A DNA stretch of 64,000 bases, taken from contig NZ_DASXVH010000045.1 of NCBI RefSeq assembly GCF_036504375.1, forward strand, positions 15,348 through 79,347. The letters are read 5' to 3'. Positions within the stretch are counted from its first letter, which is position 1. Each line of letters opens with the position of its first letter. This document shows positions 37,304-45,911 of this stretch, piece by piece. A program made the translations under genes and the position numbers. This stretch comes from Novimethylophilus sp036504375 (GTDB lineage: Bacteria > Pseudomonadota > Gammaproteobacteria > Burkholderiales > Methylophilaceae). The notes below the pieces were generated by a model. That model was given only the letters and a program-made list of their open reading frames with translations, searched no databases and was not told where the DNA came from.

Positions 37304-38017
37304 GTGAATAAACTCAACAACATCCGCATCGTACTCTGCCAGACCAGCCATCCCGGCAACATCGGTTCCGCCGCGCGCGCCATGAAAACCATGGGCCTGT
37401 CGCGCCTCCACCTGATCAAGCCGCGCAAGTTTCCCCATGCGGAAGCCGTTGCGATGGCCTCCGGCGCGACGGACGTGCTGGAAAACGCGCAAATTTTTGA
37501 CACGCTGGATGACGCGCTTGCCGGTTGCGCGCTAGTGATCGGATTGACCGCACGCCAGCGTGAATTGTCGCATGCCGCAATCTCGCCGCGCGCCGCTGCG
37601 GCCGAAGCTCTGGCGATCGCCGCCGATCTTGAAGTGGCGCTGGTGTTCGGCGGCGAAACCAGCGGATTGTCGAATGAGGAGTTGATCCGCTGCCAGCGCC
37701 TGGCGCATATTCCCGCCAATCCCGATTATTCATCGCTCAATCTGGCGGCAGCGGTGCAAGTACTGGCTTATGAGTTGCGGGTTGCCTCGGAAGAAGCGCC
37801 GCAGGCGGGCGGAAAACGTTTACAACCAGCAACCCATGATGAGGTTGAGGGATTTTATATCCATCTGGAACAAACGCTGATTGCTATCGGCTTTCTTGAT
37901 CCCGCGCTGCCCAAGCGCCTGATGCTACGGCTGCGCAGACTATTCACCCGGGCAGGACTGCAAAAGGAAGAAGTGAATATTTTGCGTGGAATTTTGAAAT
38001 CCATTGCAGAAAAATAA
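37304..38017 (+). CDS. trmJ: tRNA (cytidine/uridine-2'-O-)-methyltransferase TrmJ
   Basis: SPOUT-class RNA methyltransferase modifying position 32 of several tRNAs, 237 residues. Characteristic motifs: IRIVLCQTSHPGNIGSAARAMKTMG, VFGGETSGLSNEEL, and the knot element PANPDYSSLNLAAAVQVLAYEL. The C-terminal helical extension is that of TrmJ. Start is GTG at 37304. It is followed by cysE and iscR; trmJ/cysE/iscR is a recurrent order in proteobacteria. Confidence 0.93.
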   Translation: MNKLNNIRIVLCQTSHPGNIGSAARAMKTMGLSRLHLIKPRKFPHAEAVAMASGATDVLENAQIFDTLDDALAGCALVIGLTARQRELSHAAISPRAAAAEALAIAADLEVALVFGGETSGLSNEELIRCQRLAHIPANPDYSSLNLAAAVQVLAYELRVASEEAPQAGGKRLQPATHDEVEGFYIHLEQTLIAIGFLDPALPKRLMLRLRRLFTRAGLQKEEVNILRGILKSIAEK

Positions 38018-38137
38018 TGTCAGAACCGGGTGTTAAGCCATTAATGTGGGATTGAACCGGGATCAGTCGCGGCCTACCATCGTTTGTGGCAAAATACCAA
38101 ATTAAACCTTACGTATCCAGACATAATATTTACACTC

Positions 38138-38890
38138 ATGCTCAACCATTTGCGCGAAGATATCGCCGTCGTTTTTGAGCGCGACCCCGCCGCTCGCAAC
38201 ACATGGGAGGTGCTGACCACCTACCCCGGCGTGCATGCGCTCATTTTCCACCGCGTTTCGCATTGGCTGTGGAATATCGGCTTGCGCTGGCTGGCACGCT
38301 TCATCTCCCATCTCGGCCGCTGGCTGACCGGCATAGAAATTCATCCCGGCGCGACCATAGGCCGCAGAGTATTCATCGATCACGGCATGGGCGTGGTAAT
38401 CGGCGAAACCGCGGTCATCCATGACGATTGCACGCTTTATCATGGCGTAACTCTTGGAGGCACCTCATGGAACAAAGGCAAGCGCCACCCCACCTTGCTT
38501 GAAGGCGTAGTCATCGGAGCGGGCGCCAAAGTGCTCGGGCCAATCACGGTCGGCGCAGGCGCCAAAATCGGATCAAATGCCGTTGTGGTAAAGGATGTTC
38601 CCGCCGGCGCCACTGCCGTCGGCATTCCTGCGCGCATCCTGGACCAGGAAAAGGCCAAGCTGCGCGATGCCACAGCGCAAAAAATGGGCTTCTCCGCCTA
38701 CGCTGTTGGCGATGACAGCAACGATCCAATGACTAAAGCGGTGCACGCCCTGCTCGACCATGCCGCACAACAAGACAAGCGTCTGCAGGAATTGGCCGAG
38801 CAATTGGCCAAGCTGGGTGCCGATCTTGAGGTGGACGAAAAGGTCGGGGATGCTTTCGATGTCAATTACCTTAACAAGATAGTTGACTAA
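38138..38890 (+). CDS. cysE: Serine O-acetyltransferase
   Basis: First step of cysteine synthesis (serine + acetyl-CoA to O-acetylserine), 250 residues. Left-handed beta-helix hexapeptide repeats (GIEIHPGATIGRRVFIDHG through GAKIGSNAVVVKDVPAGATAVGIPA) with the catalytic HGVTLGGT histidine. It lacks the long N-terminal helical domain of E. coli CysE, as in NifP/plant-like shorter forms. Cysteine is the sulfur donor for IscS, encoded just downstream, so the placement is functionally sensible. The IscR site for the isc operon overlaps its last codons. Confidence 0.93.
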   Translation: MLNHLREDIAVVFERDPAARNTWEVLTTYPGVHALIFHRVSHWLWNIGLRWLARFISHLGRWLTGIEIHPGATIGRRVFIDHGMGVVIGETAVIHDDCTLYHGVTLGGTSWNKGKRHPTLLEGVVIGAGAKVLGPITVGAGAKIGSNAVVVKDVPAGATAVGIPARILDQEKAKLRDATAQKMGFSAYAVGDDSNDPMTKAVHALLDHAAQQDKRLQELAEQLAKLGADLEVDEKVGDAFDVNYLNKIVD

Positions 38891-38903
38891 AACGCTAAGG
38901 TAT
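38879..38903 (+). promoter_or_regulatory. IscR type 1-like binding site upstream of iscR
   Basis: The left half ATAGTTGACTAAAAC matches the E. coli type 1 consensus (ATASYYGACTRWWWY) at every position; the right half ends in AGGTAT and matches partly. It covers the end of cysE (including the TAA) and contains TTGACT, which can serve as the -35 of the isc promoter. The site ends 48 bases before iscR, consistent with feedback repression by [2Fe-2S]-IscR. Confidence 0.65.
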
Positions 38904-38908
38904 TAGAA

Positions 38909-38924
38909 AATAACAACTGTTATT
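38909..38924. promoter_or_regulatory. Inverted repeat AATAACA-AC-TGTTATT before iscR
   Basis: A perfect seven-bp palindrome with a two-base centre, located just downstream of the IscR-like site and 27 bases before iscR. It may be a second operator or the start region of transcription. No known factor is assigned. Confidence 0.35.
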
Positions 38925-38951
38925 GAACTTAACGTGAAAGCAAACTAAATT

Positions 38952-39416
38952 ATGCGACTAACCACCAAAGGGCGTTTCGCCGTCACCGCGATGCTCGACA
39001 TTGCACTCAACGAAACCGGGCGCCCGGTCACGCTGACCACCATCAGCGAACGGCAGGATATTTCCCTGTCCTATCTTGAACAATTATTCAGCCGCCTGCG
39101 CAGGAACGGGCTGGTTAAAAGCGTGCGCGGCCCCGGCGGCGGTTACCGCATGGCGCTCGACCCGAAATCCATCTCGGTGTCAGACATCATCCGCGCAGTG
39201 GATGAACAAATCGACGCCACGCAATGCGGCGGCAATGAAAATTGCCTGGATGATCACCGCTGCATGACCCACGAATTATGGGCCGCGCTGAACCACAAAA
39301 TTCTGGAATATCTGGAAGGCGTAACCCTGGCGCAACTGGTTGCCTCGCAAAAGGGCGGGAAAAAAGTGGTGATTGCGGAACCCAGACGCATCAGGAATAC
39401 CGCCCAGGCAGCTTGA
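38952..39416 (+). CDS. iscR: Fe-S cluster-sensing transcription regulator IscR
   Basis: Rrf2-family regulator, 154 residues. Winged-helix DNA-binding domain (residues 1-60, with MRLTTKGRFAVTAMLDIAL) and the [2Fe-2S] ligands C92, C98, C104 and H107, at the same residue numbers as in E. coli IscR. So the protein should sense cluster status and repress its own operon through the site at 38879. Its TGA stop shares a base with the next ATG (TGATG). Confidence 0.96.
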   Translation: MRLTTKGRFAVTAMLDIALNETGRPVTLTTISERQDISLSYLEQLFSRLRRNGLVKSVRGPGGGYRMALDPKSISVSDIIRAVDEQIDATQCGGNENCLDDHRCMTHELWAALNHKILEYLEGVTLAQLVASQKGGKKVVIAEPRRIRNTAQAA

Positions 39417-40549
39417 TGACCCGGAACGTTTATTTCGACCACAACGCCACCACGCCGTTAGATCCTGTCGTGCGTGAGGCGATGTTGCCGTGGCTCGGAA
39501 TTCCGGCCAACGCTTCCAGCAGACATCAATTCGGACGCTCGGCCCGCCATGCATTGGAACAGGCGAGAGAACAGGTCGCTGCCGCGGTTAGTGCGCATCC
39601 TTCTCAAGTAGTATTTACCGGCAGTGGCACTGAGGCGGATAATTTCGCTATTCGCGGCATCTGCTCGACGCTCAAACCCGGCCACCTGGCGGTCAGTGCG
39701 ATCGAGCATCCTGCGGTGATGAAACCGGCCCAGGCGTTACTGCAACGTGGTTGGAAGCTGACGAAAATCGCAGTGGAAAAAACCGGCAAGGTCGGCATCC
39801 GGAATCTGGAAGAGGCTTTGCAGCAACCTGCCGCGCTGGTGTCGATAATGCTGGCCAACAATGAAACCGGCGTCGTACAGGACATCCCGGCTTTATCCGG
39901 GATTGCGCGCCGGCATGGCGCAATCATGCATACCGACGCGGTGCAGGCGCTGGGTAAAATGCCGCTGGATTTCAATGCGTTCGGCGTTCAGGCGATGAGC
40001 TTGTCGGGCCACAAAATTGGCGGACCACAAGGCACAGGCGCGCTGGTGCTGGACAAACGCCTGGATATCCAGCCGTTGCTTTACGGCGGTGGCCAGGAGA
40101 AGGGGCGTCGCAGCGGCACCGAAAATATTGCCGCGATCGTCGGCTTCGGGATGGCATGCGAGTTGCTGATGCATCGTCCGAAAGTCGAGATTGAACTGCG
40201 GGATGAACTGGAGGTAGGCCTGCGCGCGCTGGGAGCCGCGATTTTCGGGGCAGAAGCCCAACGGGTGCCGAATACCAGTTTTTTCGCCATTCCCGGTATC
40301 GACGGCGAAACGCTGGTAATGGCGCTGGACCGGGCAGGCTATGCGGTAGCCAGCGGCTCAGCCTGCTCCAGCGACAGCTCCGACCCCAGCCCGGTATTGC
40401 TGGCGATGGGAATATCGCCGGAATTGGCGCAAGGCGCCGTGCGGGTGAGTCTGGGCTCCGGCAATACGGCACAAGAAATACAGGGATTTTTACAAGCATT
40501 ACGTGGCGAGTTGTCACGCATGCAAACCATGAGCGCGCTTGCAGTTTGA
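39416..40549 (+). CDS. Second cysteine desulfurase (NifS/IscS-like)
   Basis: 377-residue class V aminotransferase-fold, PLP-dependent enzyme. PLP lysine in SLSGHKIGGPQG, cofactor histidine in AIEHPAVMK, and the catalytic cysteine loop SGSACSSDSSDPSPVLLAMG are intact, so it is probably active. It is clearly divergent from the canonical IscS encoded next and shorter by about 27 residues, lacking the C-terminal IscU-docking tail. It is coupled to iscR. Its sulfur acceptor is unknown. Start ATG 39416; a longer frame runs inside iscR and is not real. Confidence 0.88.
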   Translation: MTRNVYFDHNATTPLDPVVREAMLPWLGIPANASSRHQFGRSARHALEQAREQVAAAVSAHPSQVVFTGSGTEADNFAIRGICSTLKPGHLAVSAIEHPAVMKPAQALLQRGWKLTKIAVEKTGKVGIRNLEEALQQPAALVSIMLANNETGVVQDIPALSGIARRHGAIMHTDAVQALGKMPLDFNAFGVQAMSLSGHKIGGPQGTGALVLDKRLDIQPLLYGGGQEKGRRSGTENIAAIVGFGMACELLMHRPKVEIELRDELEVGLRALGAAIFGAEAQRVPNTSFFAIPGIDGETLVMALDRAGYAVASGSACSSDSSDPSPVLLAMGISPELAQGAVRVSLGSGNTAQEIQGFLQALRGELSRMQTMSALAV

Positions 40550-40556
40550 GGATATT

Positions 40557-41771
40557 ATGACAGTCAAAACTCCGATCTACCTGGACTACTCCGCCACCAC
40601 GCCGGTTGACCCGCGCGTGGCAGAGAAGATGATTCCTTACCTCACCGAGCACTTCGGCAATCCGGCTTCACGCTCGCACGTGTTCGGCTGGGTCGCTGAC
40701 AAGGCGGTGGAAGATGCCCGCGAACAGGTCGCCGCGCTGGTCAATTGCGACCCCAAGGAAATCGTCTGGACCTCTGGCGCCACCGAATCCGACAACCTTG
40801 CGATCAAGGGCGCCGCTCACTTCTATGCTGGCAAGGGTAAACACCTGATTACAGTCAAGACCGAGCACAAGGCGGTGATCGACCCCTGCCGCGAACTGGA
40901 GCGCCAAGGCTTTGAAGTCACCTATCTAGACCCCGAACCCAATGGGCTGATCGATCTGGACAAATTCAAGGCGGCGATTCGTCCCGATACCATTCTGGCC
41001 TCGGTAATGCACGTCAATAACGAGATCGGCGTCATTCAGGATATTGTTGCCATCGGCAATGTGTGCCGCGAGAAAGGCATTATTTCCCATGTCGATGCCG
41101 CGCAGTCCACCGGTAAGGTGGCGATCGACCTGGAAACGCTACCGGTCGACTTGATGAGCTTTTCAGCGCACAAGACCTATGGCCCCAAGGGCATAGGCGC
41201 ATTGTATGTGCGCAGAAAGCCTAGAATCCGCATCGAAGCGCAGATGCACGGCGGCGGTCACGAACGCGGCATGCGCTCGGGCACGCTGGCCACGCACCAG
41301 ATCGTCGGCATGGGTGAAGCGTTCCGCATCGCCCGCGAAGAAATGGAACTGGAAAGCGCCCGCATCCGCAAGCTGCGCGACAAGCTGCTCGCGGGGCTGT
41401 CCGAAATCGAGGAAGTGTACGTCAACGGCGACCTGAAGAACCGCGTGCCGCACAACCTGAACATGAGCTTCAACTTCGTCGAAGGCGAGTCGCTGATCAT
41501 GGCTGTGAAAGATATCGCAGTATCGAGCGGCTCGGCCTGCACCTCGGCCAGCCTGGAACCGTCTTACGTGCTGCGCGCATTGGGGCGTTCGGACGAACTG
41601 GCACACAGCTCGATCCGCTTCTCGATCGGCCGCTTCACCACGGAAGAAGAGATCGATTACACAGTGGCGTTAATGAAGGGCAAGATCGGCAAGCTGCGGG
41701 AACTGTCTCCATTGTGGGAGATGTTCCAGGATGGTATCGATCTGGAGAGCGTGGCCTGGGCGGCACATTAG
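40557..41771 (+). CDS. iscS: Cysteine desulfurase IscS
   Basis: Supplies sulfur from L-cysteine for Fe-S assembly and tRNA thiolation; 404 residues, equal to E. coli IscS. N-terminus IYLDYSATTPVDPRVAEKM, PLP lysine in SFSAHKTYGPKG, catalytic cysteine in SSGSACTSASLEPSYVLRALG, and the C-terminal IscU-binding end (PLWEMFQDGIDLESVAWAAH). GAGGAT lies upstream of the ATG. Confidence 0.97.
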   Translation: MTVKTPIYLDYSATTPVDPRVAEKMIPYLTEHFGNPASRSHVFGWVADKAVEDAREQVAALVNCDPKEIVWTSGATESDNLAIKGAAHFYAGKGKHLITVKTEHKAVIDPCRELERQGFEVTYLDPEPNGLIDLDKFKAAIRPDTILASVMHVNNEIGVIQDIVAIGNVCREKGIISHVDAAQSTGKVAIDLETLPVDLMSFSAHKTYGPKGIGALYVRRKPRIRIEAQMHGGGHERGMRSGTLATHQIVGMGEAFRIAREEMELESARIRKLRDKLLAGLSEIEEVYVNGDLKNRVPHNLNMSFNFVEGESLIMAVKDIAVSSGSACTSASLEPSYVLRALGRSDELAHSSIRFSIGRFTTEEEIDYTVALMKGKIGKLRELSPLWEMFQDGIDLESVAWAAH

Positions 41772-41834
41772 AGAGCAGTTCCTTGCCTGACAGGCAGATT
41801 ATCGGTTCTCTAGGAATAATGTTAGGAGTAACAA

Positions 41835-42257
41835 ATGGCATATAGCGACAAAGTACTGGATCACTACGAAAATCCGCGCAATGTGGGCTCGTTCGACAAG
41901 GCTGACGCGAACGTTGGCACCGGCATGGTAGGAGCGCCTGCATGCGGCGACGTGATGAAGCTGCAGATCCGGGTAGATGATGACGGCGTGATCGCGGATG
42001 CCAAGTTCAAGACTTACGGCTGCGGCTCGGCGATTGCCTCCAGTTCGCTGGTGACCGAATGGCTCAAGGGCAAGACGCTGGACGAGGCAATGGCGATCAA
42101 AAATTCGGATATCGCCGAGGAATTGGCCCTGCCCCCAGTCAAGATCCATTGCTCGGTATTGGCCGAAGACGCGATCAAGGCTGCGATCGCCGATCTCAAG
42201 CAGAAACAGGGCGAAAGCGAATCCGCGGATGCCGCGGTATGCAAGCCCGAAGCTTAA
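41835..42257 (+). CDS. iscU: Fe-S cluster scaffold protein IscU
   Basis: Scaffold on which IscS and frataxin build [2Fe-2S] clusters. 140 residues with the three ligand cysteines (C37 in GAPACGD, C63 in TYGCGSA, C106 in KIHCSVLA) and the HscA-recognition LPPVK motif. The last ~12 residues (ESADAAVCKPEA) extend beyond the usual 128-residue length and add a fourth cysteine. RBS TAGGAG upstream. A small TGCCTG-A-CAGGCA palindrome (41784-41796) lies in the iscS-iscU gap. Confidence 0.97.
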   Translation: MAYSDKVLDHYENPRNVGSFDKADANVGTGMVGAPACGDVMKLQIRVDDDGVIADAKFKTYGCGSAIASSSLVTEWLKGKTLDEAMAIKNSDIAEELALPPVKIHCSVLAEDAIKAAIADLKQKQGESESADAAVCKPEA

Positions 42258-42338
42258 GAATTAATCCTTGAGAATTAATCATCGATCAGGCCTGCATAGC
42301 CAATCGACGACTTCAGATTCATGTTTTAGGAAATAAAT

Positions 42339-42662
42339 ATGGCAATCACACTGACCGAAGCCGCTGCTCAACGCGTGCAAAAATTCCTCGCCAACCGCGG
42401 CAAAGGAGTTGGACTGCGCCTGGGCGTCAAGACTTCCGGATGCTCCGGTATGGCATATACGCTGGAGTTCGTCGATGAAGCCGGCGCTGACGATGTCGCA
42501 TTTCAAAGCCATGGTGTTACCGTACTGCTCGACCCCAAGAGCCTAAGCTATCTTGATGGTACCGAGTTGGACTACACCAAAGAAGGGCTGAACGAAGGCT
42601 TCAAATTCAACAACCCGAACGTAAAGGGCGAATGCGGCTGCGGCGAAAGCTTTACCGTATAG
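42339..42662 (+). CDS. iscA: Iron-sulfur cluster assembly protein IscA
   Basis: A-type carrier delivering [2Fe-2S]/[4Fe-4S] clusters; 107 residues with ligand cysteines C35, C99 and C101 (C-x63-C-x-C), identical spacing to E. coli IscA. TTAGGAAA precedes the ATG. The 81-base iscU-iscA gap contains a direct repeat of GAATTAATC. Confidence 0.96.
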   Translation: MAITLTEAAAQRVQKFLANRGKGVGLRLGVKTSGCSGMAYTLEFVDEAGADDVAFQSHGVTVLLDPKSLSYLDGTELDYTKEGLNEGFKFNNPNVKGECGCGESFTV

Positions 42663-42672
42663 GAAGCCCTTG

Positions 42673-42742
42673 GCTATCAGCACTCAGCGTTCAGCCTTGA
42701 GGCTTGGGTTTTGCTGATTGCTGAAAGCTTCCCGCTGATAGC
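42673..42742. repeat. Imperfect long inverted repeat between iscA and hscB
   Basis: GCTATCAGC (42673-42681) pairs with GCTGATAGC (42734-42742), and inside these arms GC and TTCAGC blocks also pair with GCTGAA and GC at matching offsets, giving a 24-base imperfect stem. The right arm ends five bases before the hscB ATG and occupies its Shine-Dalgarno position, so a hairpin could lower hscB translation. Confidence 0.55.
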
Positions 42743-42746
42743 TAAC

Positions 42747-43268
42747 ATGCATAAAACCCATTTCGAACTGTTCGGCCTTCCCCCTCTTTTTGCGATCGAT
42801 ATCGTGCGACTGGATCAGGCATATCGCCACTTGCAGGCAGAAGTGCATCCCGACCGTTTTGCTGCGGCCACCGATAGCGAGCGTCACCAATCGCTGCAAT
42901 GGGCGACGCATGCCAACGAAGCCTACCGGACCCTGAAAAACCCGCTGACGCGAGCGCGCTATCTGCTGCAATTGCATGGCGTGGATACGCAGGAAGAATC
43001 CAACACAGCAATGCCAGCGGATTTCCTGATGCGTCAGATGGAATGGCGCGAAGCCATCGAGGATGCCGTCGTCGTCGCCGATGTTGAGGCCTTGGAAGCC
43101 CTGGATCGCGGCCTGCGCAGCGAAGCGCGCAGCCTGCGGGAAGAATTGTCCCTGGCGCTGGACGAACAGAACGATTACGCCGGTGCCAGCGAAATCGTGC
43201 GCAAGCTGCGATTTCTTGATAAAGTTCAGGCCGAAATCGACCAGGCAATCGACGCACTCGAATCATAA
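42747..43268 (+). CDS. hscB: Fe-S protein assembly co-chaperone HscB
   Basis: J-domain co-chaperone that brings IscU to HscA. 173 residues; J domain at the N-terminus with the HPD motif (EVHPDRFAAATDSERHQSLQWATHANEAYRTLKNP; positions 34-68), then the C-terminal IscU-binding helices. Stop codon shares a base with hscA ATG (TAATG). There is no Shine-Dalgarno; an inverted repeat covers that region. Confidence 0.95.
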   Translation: MHKTHFELFGLPPLFAIDIVRLDQAYRHLQAEVHPDRFAAATDSERHQSLQWATHANEAYRTLKNPLTRARYLLQLHGVDTQEESNTAMPADFLMRQMEWREAIEDAVVVADVEALEALDRGLRSEARSLREELSLALDEQNDYAGASEIVRKLRFLDKVQAEIDQAIDALES

Positions 43269-45133
43269 TGGCACTTCTCCAAATATCCGAACCCGGCATG
43301 GGCGCCGCGCCACACCAGCATCGTCTGGCGGTCGGCATCGATCTCGGCACCACCAATTCCCTGGTTGCCACCGTACGCAGCGGCTTGAGCGTGGTGCTGC
43401 ACGATAACGACGGACGCGCGTTGCTACCTTCCGTGGTGCGCTTTCTCGCCGATGGTCAGGTGGAAGTCGGCATGGCGGCACAGACTCAGCAAAGCCATGA
43501 CCCACAGAACACCATTGCCTCGGCGAAGCGTTTCATGGGGCGCGGGCTCAAGGATATCGCCGACATTACCCACCTCCCCTACCGTTTTCTGGACGAGCCG
43601 GGCATGGTGCAGCTCAGAACGGTTGCCGGCGTGAAAAGCCCGGTCGAGGTTTCCGCCGAAATCCTCAAAGTGCTCAAGGCGCGCGCCGAGGATGCCCTGG
43701 GTGGCGAGCTCACCGGCGCCGTCATTACCGTACCGGCCTATTTCGACGATGCACAGCGCCAGGCCACCAAGGACGCCGCGCGCCTGGCAGGCATCAATGT
43801 ATTGCGGCTACTCAACGAGCCGACCGCCGCTGCCGTTGCCTACGGCCTGGACAACGGCGCCGAAGGGGTCTACGTGGTATACGACCTGGGCGGGGGCACT
43901 TTCGACGTATCCATTTTACGTTTAGCCAAAGGCATCTTCGAAGTGCTGGCCACCAATGGCGACTCGGCGCTTGGAGGCGACGATTTCGACCGCCGCATCT
44001 ATTGCTGGGTGTTGGAGCAGGCCAAGCTGCCGCCGCTCGCGCCTGAAGATAACAGCCTGTTGATGACCAAGGCCCGTGAAGCCAAGGAATGGTTGACCAA
44101 CAATCCGGAAGCCCGCATCACCTGCGTATTGCGCAGCGGCGACATCGTCGACATGACGCTCACCACGTCGACCTTCATTGATCTGACCGCGCCGCTGGTG
44201 GCAAAAACCATTGCTCCTGTCAAAAAAGCCCTGCGCGACGCCAAGTTGTTGGTCGATGACGTGCAAGGCGTGGTCATGGTCGGCGGCGCCACGCGCATGC
44301 CGCACATCCAGCATGCGGTATGGGAATACTTCGGCCAGGAACCGCTCACCAATCTCGACCCGGACAAGGTGGTGGCGCTGGGCGCCGCGATACAGGCCAA
44401 TGTGCTCGCCGGCAACCGCAACCAGGACGATCTGCTGCTGCTCGATGTGGTGCCGCTTTCGCTCGGCCTCGAAACCATGGGGGGGCTGACCGAGAAAATC
44501 ATTCCGCGCAATGCAACGATCCCGGTCGCGCGCGCCCAGGACTTCACCACCTTCAAGGACGGCCAGACCGCGATGAGCATCCACGTAGTGCAGGGTGAAA
44601 GGGAATTAGTCGCCGACTGCCGCTCGCTGGCGCGCTTCGAACTGCGCGGCATTCCGCCGATGGCGGCGGGCGCGGCGCGCATCCGCGTGACCTTCCAGGT
44701 GGATGCCGACGGACTGCTTTCGGTCTCCGCCCGCGAACAAAACAGCGGCGCCGAGGCGCATATTACCGTAAAGCCATCCTACGGACTGGAAGAAAACGAG
44801 ATTGCCAACATGCTGCAGGCGTCCTATTCCCATGCCGGAGAGGACATGCAGATGCGCGCGCTGCGCGAAACGCAGGTCGATGCCGAACGTTTGCTGGTCG
44901 CGGTTGCCGCCGCGCTGGACAAGGATGGCGAGCGCTATCTGAATGCCACCGAGCGCGCCGCCATCGACGAGCACATGCGCGCCCTGCGCACTGCCGCGGC
45001 AGGCAATGACGCTGCTGCGATCAAGCAGACGATTGCCGTGCTCAATCAGGCCACGGACACTTTCGCCGCGCGGCGCATGGACGCCAGCGTGCGCCGGGCA
45101 TTGACGGGCCACAAGCTGGAAGAACTCAATTAG
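43268..45133 (+). CDS. hscA: Fe-S protein assembly chaperone HscA
   Basis: Specialised Hsp70 that drives cluster release from IscU; 621 residues. ATPase domain with VGIDLGTTNSLVA, VVYDLGGGTFDVSIL and the phosphate-2 region VMVGGATRMP; substrate domain with DVVPLSLGLETMGGLTEKIIPRN and the C-terminal lid. Fully coupled to hscB. Confidence 0.97.
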   Translation: MALLQISEPGMGAAPHQHRLAVGIDLGTTNSLVATVRSGLSVVLHDNDGRALLPSVVRFLADGQVEVGMAAQTQQSHDPQNTIASAKRFMGRGLKDIADITHLPYRFLDEPGMVQLRTVAGVKSPVEVSAEILKVLKARAEDALGGELTGAVITVPAYFDDAQRQATKDAARLAGINVLRLLNEPTAAAVAYGLDNGAEGVYVVYDLGGGTFDVSILRLAKGIFEVLATNGDSALGGDDFDRRIYCWVLEQAKLPPLAPEDNSLLMTKAREAKEWLTNNPEARITCVLRSGDIVDMTLTTSTFIDLTAPLVAKTIAPVKKALRDAKLLVDDVQGVVMVGGATRMPHIQHAVWEYFGQEPLTNLDPDKVVALGAAIQANVLAGNRNQDDLLLLDVVPLSLGLETMGGLTEKIIPRNATIPVARAQDFTTFKDGQTAMSIHVVQGERELVADCRSLARFELRGIPPMAAGAARIRVTFQVDADGLLSVSAREQNSGAEAHITVKPSYGLEENEIANMLQASYSHAGEDMQMRALRETQVDAERLLVAVAAALDKDGERYLNATERAAIDEHMRALRTAAAGNDAAAIKQTIAVLNQATDTFAARRMDASVRRALTGHKLEELN

Positions 45134-45148
45134 TGTGATCACGCCCTA

Positions 45149-45490
45149 ATGCCGAAAATCATCGTACTACCCCATGTCGAACTCTGCCCGGAAGGCGCCG
45201 TCATCGAGGCCAAATCCGGCACTTCCATCTGCGACAGCCTGCTGGATAACGGCATCGATATCGAACATGCCTGCGACAAGGTTTGCGCCTGCACCACCTG
45301 TCACGTGATCGTGCGCGAAGGGTACGGCAGCCTGCCGGCTGCGGAAGAAAACGAGGAAGACCTGCTGGATAAAGCCTGGGGACTGGAACCCAATTCCCGA
45401 CTGTCGTGCCAGGCGATCGTCGATGGCGCCGACCTGGTGGTGGAAATCCCCAAGTATTCGATCAACATGGCCAAAGAAGGCAAGCATTAG
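45149..45490 (+). CDS. fdx: Isc [2Fe-2S] ferredoxin
   Basis: Electron donor for cluster assembly; 113 residues, adrenodoxin type. Ligands in HACDKVCACTTCHVIV (C-x5-C-x2-C) with the fourth cysteine in SRLSCQAIV. Last gene of the isc operon here; iscX, often next, is absent. It converges with the VOC gene across 40 bases. Confidence 0.96.
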   Translation: MPKIIVLPHVELCPEGAVIEAKSGTSICDSLLDNGIDIEHACDKVCACTTCHVIVREGYGSLPAAEENEEDLLDKAWGLEPNSRLSCQAIVDGADLVVEIPKYSINMAKEGKH

Positions 45491-45530
45491 GCAAGGCAAA
45501 CACTAGCCTTCTCGCCGGTGCGCTGTTTTC

Positions 45531-45911
45531 CTACCAGTTCGTATACCGGTCTTTTTTCAGATAATCCTTGATGTGCCAGGCAATGCCTTCGTGATCGGTG
45601 AAGAAATAGCAATTGCCGTCGGCGCTGCTGATCGTTCGCTCTATGGTCAACGCCAGCTCGTTTTCAATGAACTCTTTGGCGTTCTCCATTCTCAGGCAGG
45701 GATTGCAAAAACCCGATGCGGCAGGCGGGGCGCTGATACTTCTCTTCTTGATTTCAATATTGATGCCCTCGTTGCTGGCAAACATTGAAATGCCGGAATC
45801 GGTGATGACGTGGTATCTGCCGCCCTGAAATATCTTCACCAGAAACGCGCAGTATGCAGCGATGTTTTCAACGTGAACTTCGATGTGATCAAAGAATACC
45901 GCTTTACTCAT
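45531..45911 (-). CDS. VOC (glyoxalase-like) family protein at the end of the ubiUVT operon
   Basis: 126-residue single-module VOC protein: first strand FFDHIEVHVENIAAYCAFLVKIF, last strand YFFTDHEGIAWHIKDY, the usual beta-alpha-beta-beta-beta pattern. Possible metal ligands H9 or H13 and late His/Glu residues are present, but no specific enzyme family is recognisable. Its start overlaps the ubiT stop by eight bases, so it is translated with the oxygen-independent ubiquinone genes. A role in that pathway or in a stress response under low oxygen is inference. Confidence 0.78.
   Translation of the reverse strand: MSKAVFFDHIEVHVENIAAYCAFLVKIFQGGRYHVITDSGISMFASNEGINIEIKKRSISAPPAASGFCNPCLRMENAKEFIENELALTIERTISSADGNCYFFTDHEGIAWHIKDYLKKDRYTNW

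Noticed and set aside
45493..45510. Possible terminator AAGGC-N8-GCCTT between fdx and the VOC gene
   Set aside because: Only a five-bp stem and no T-run; too weak to call.
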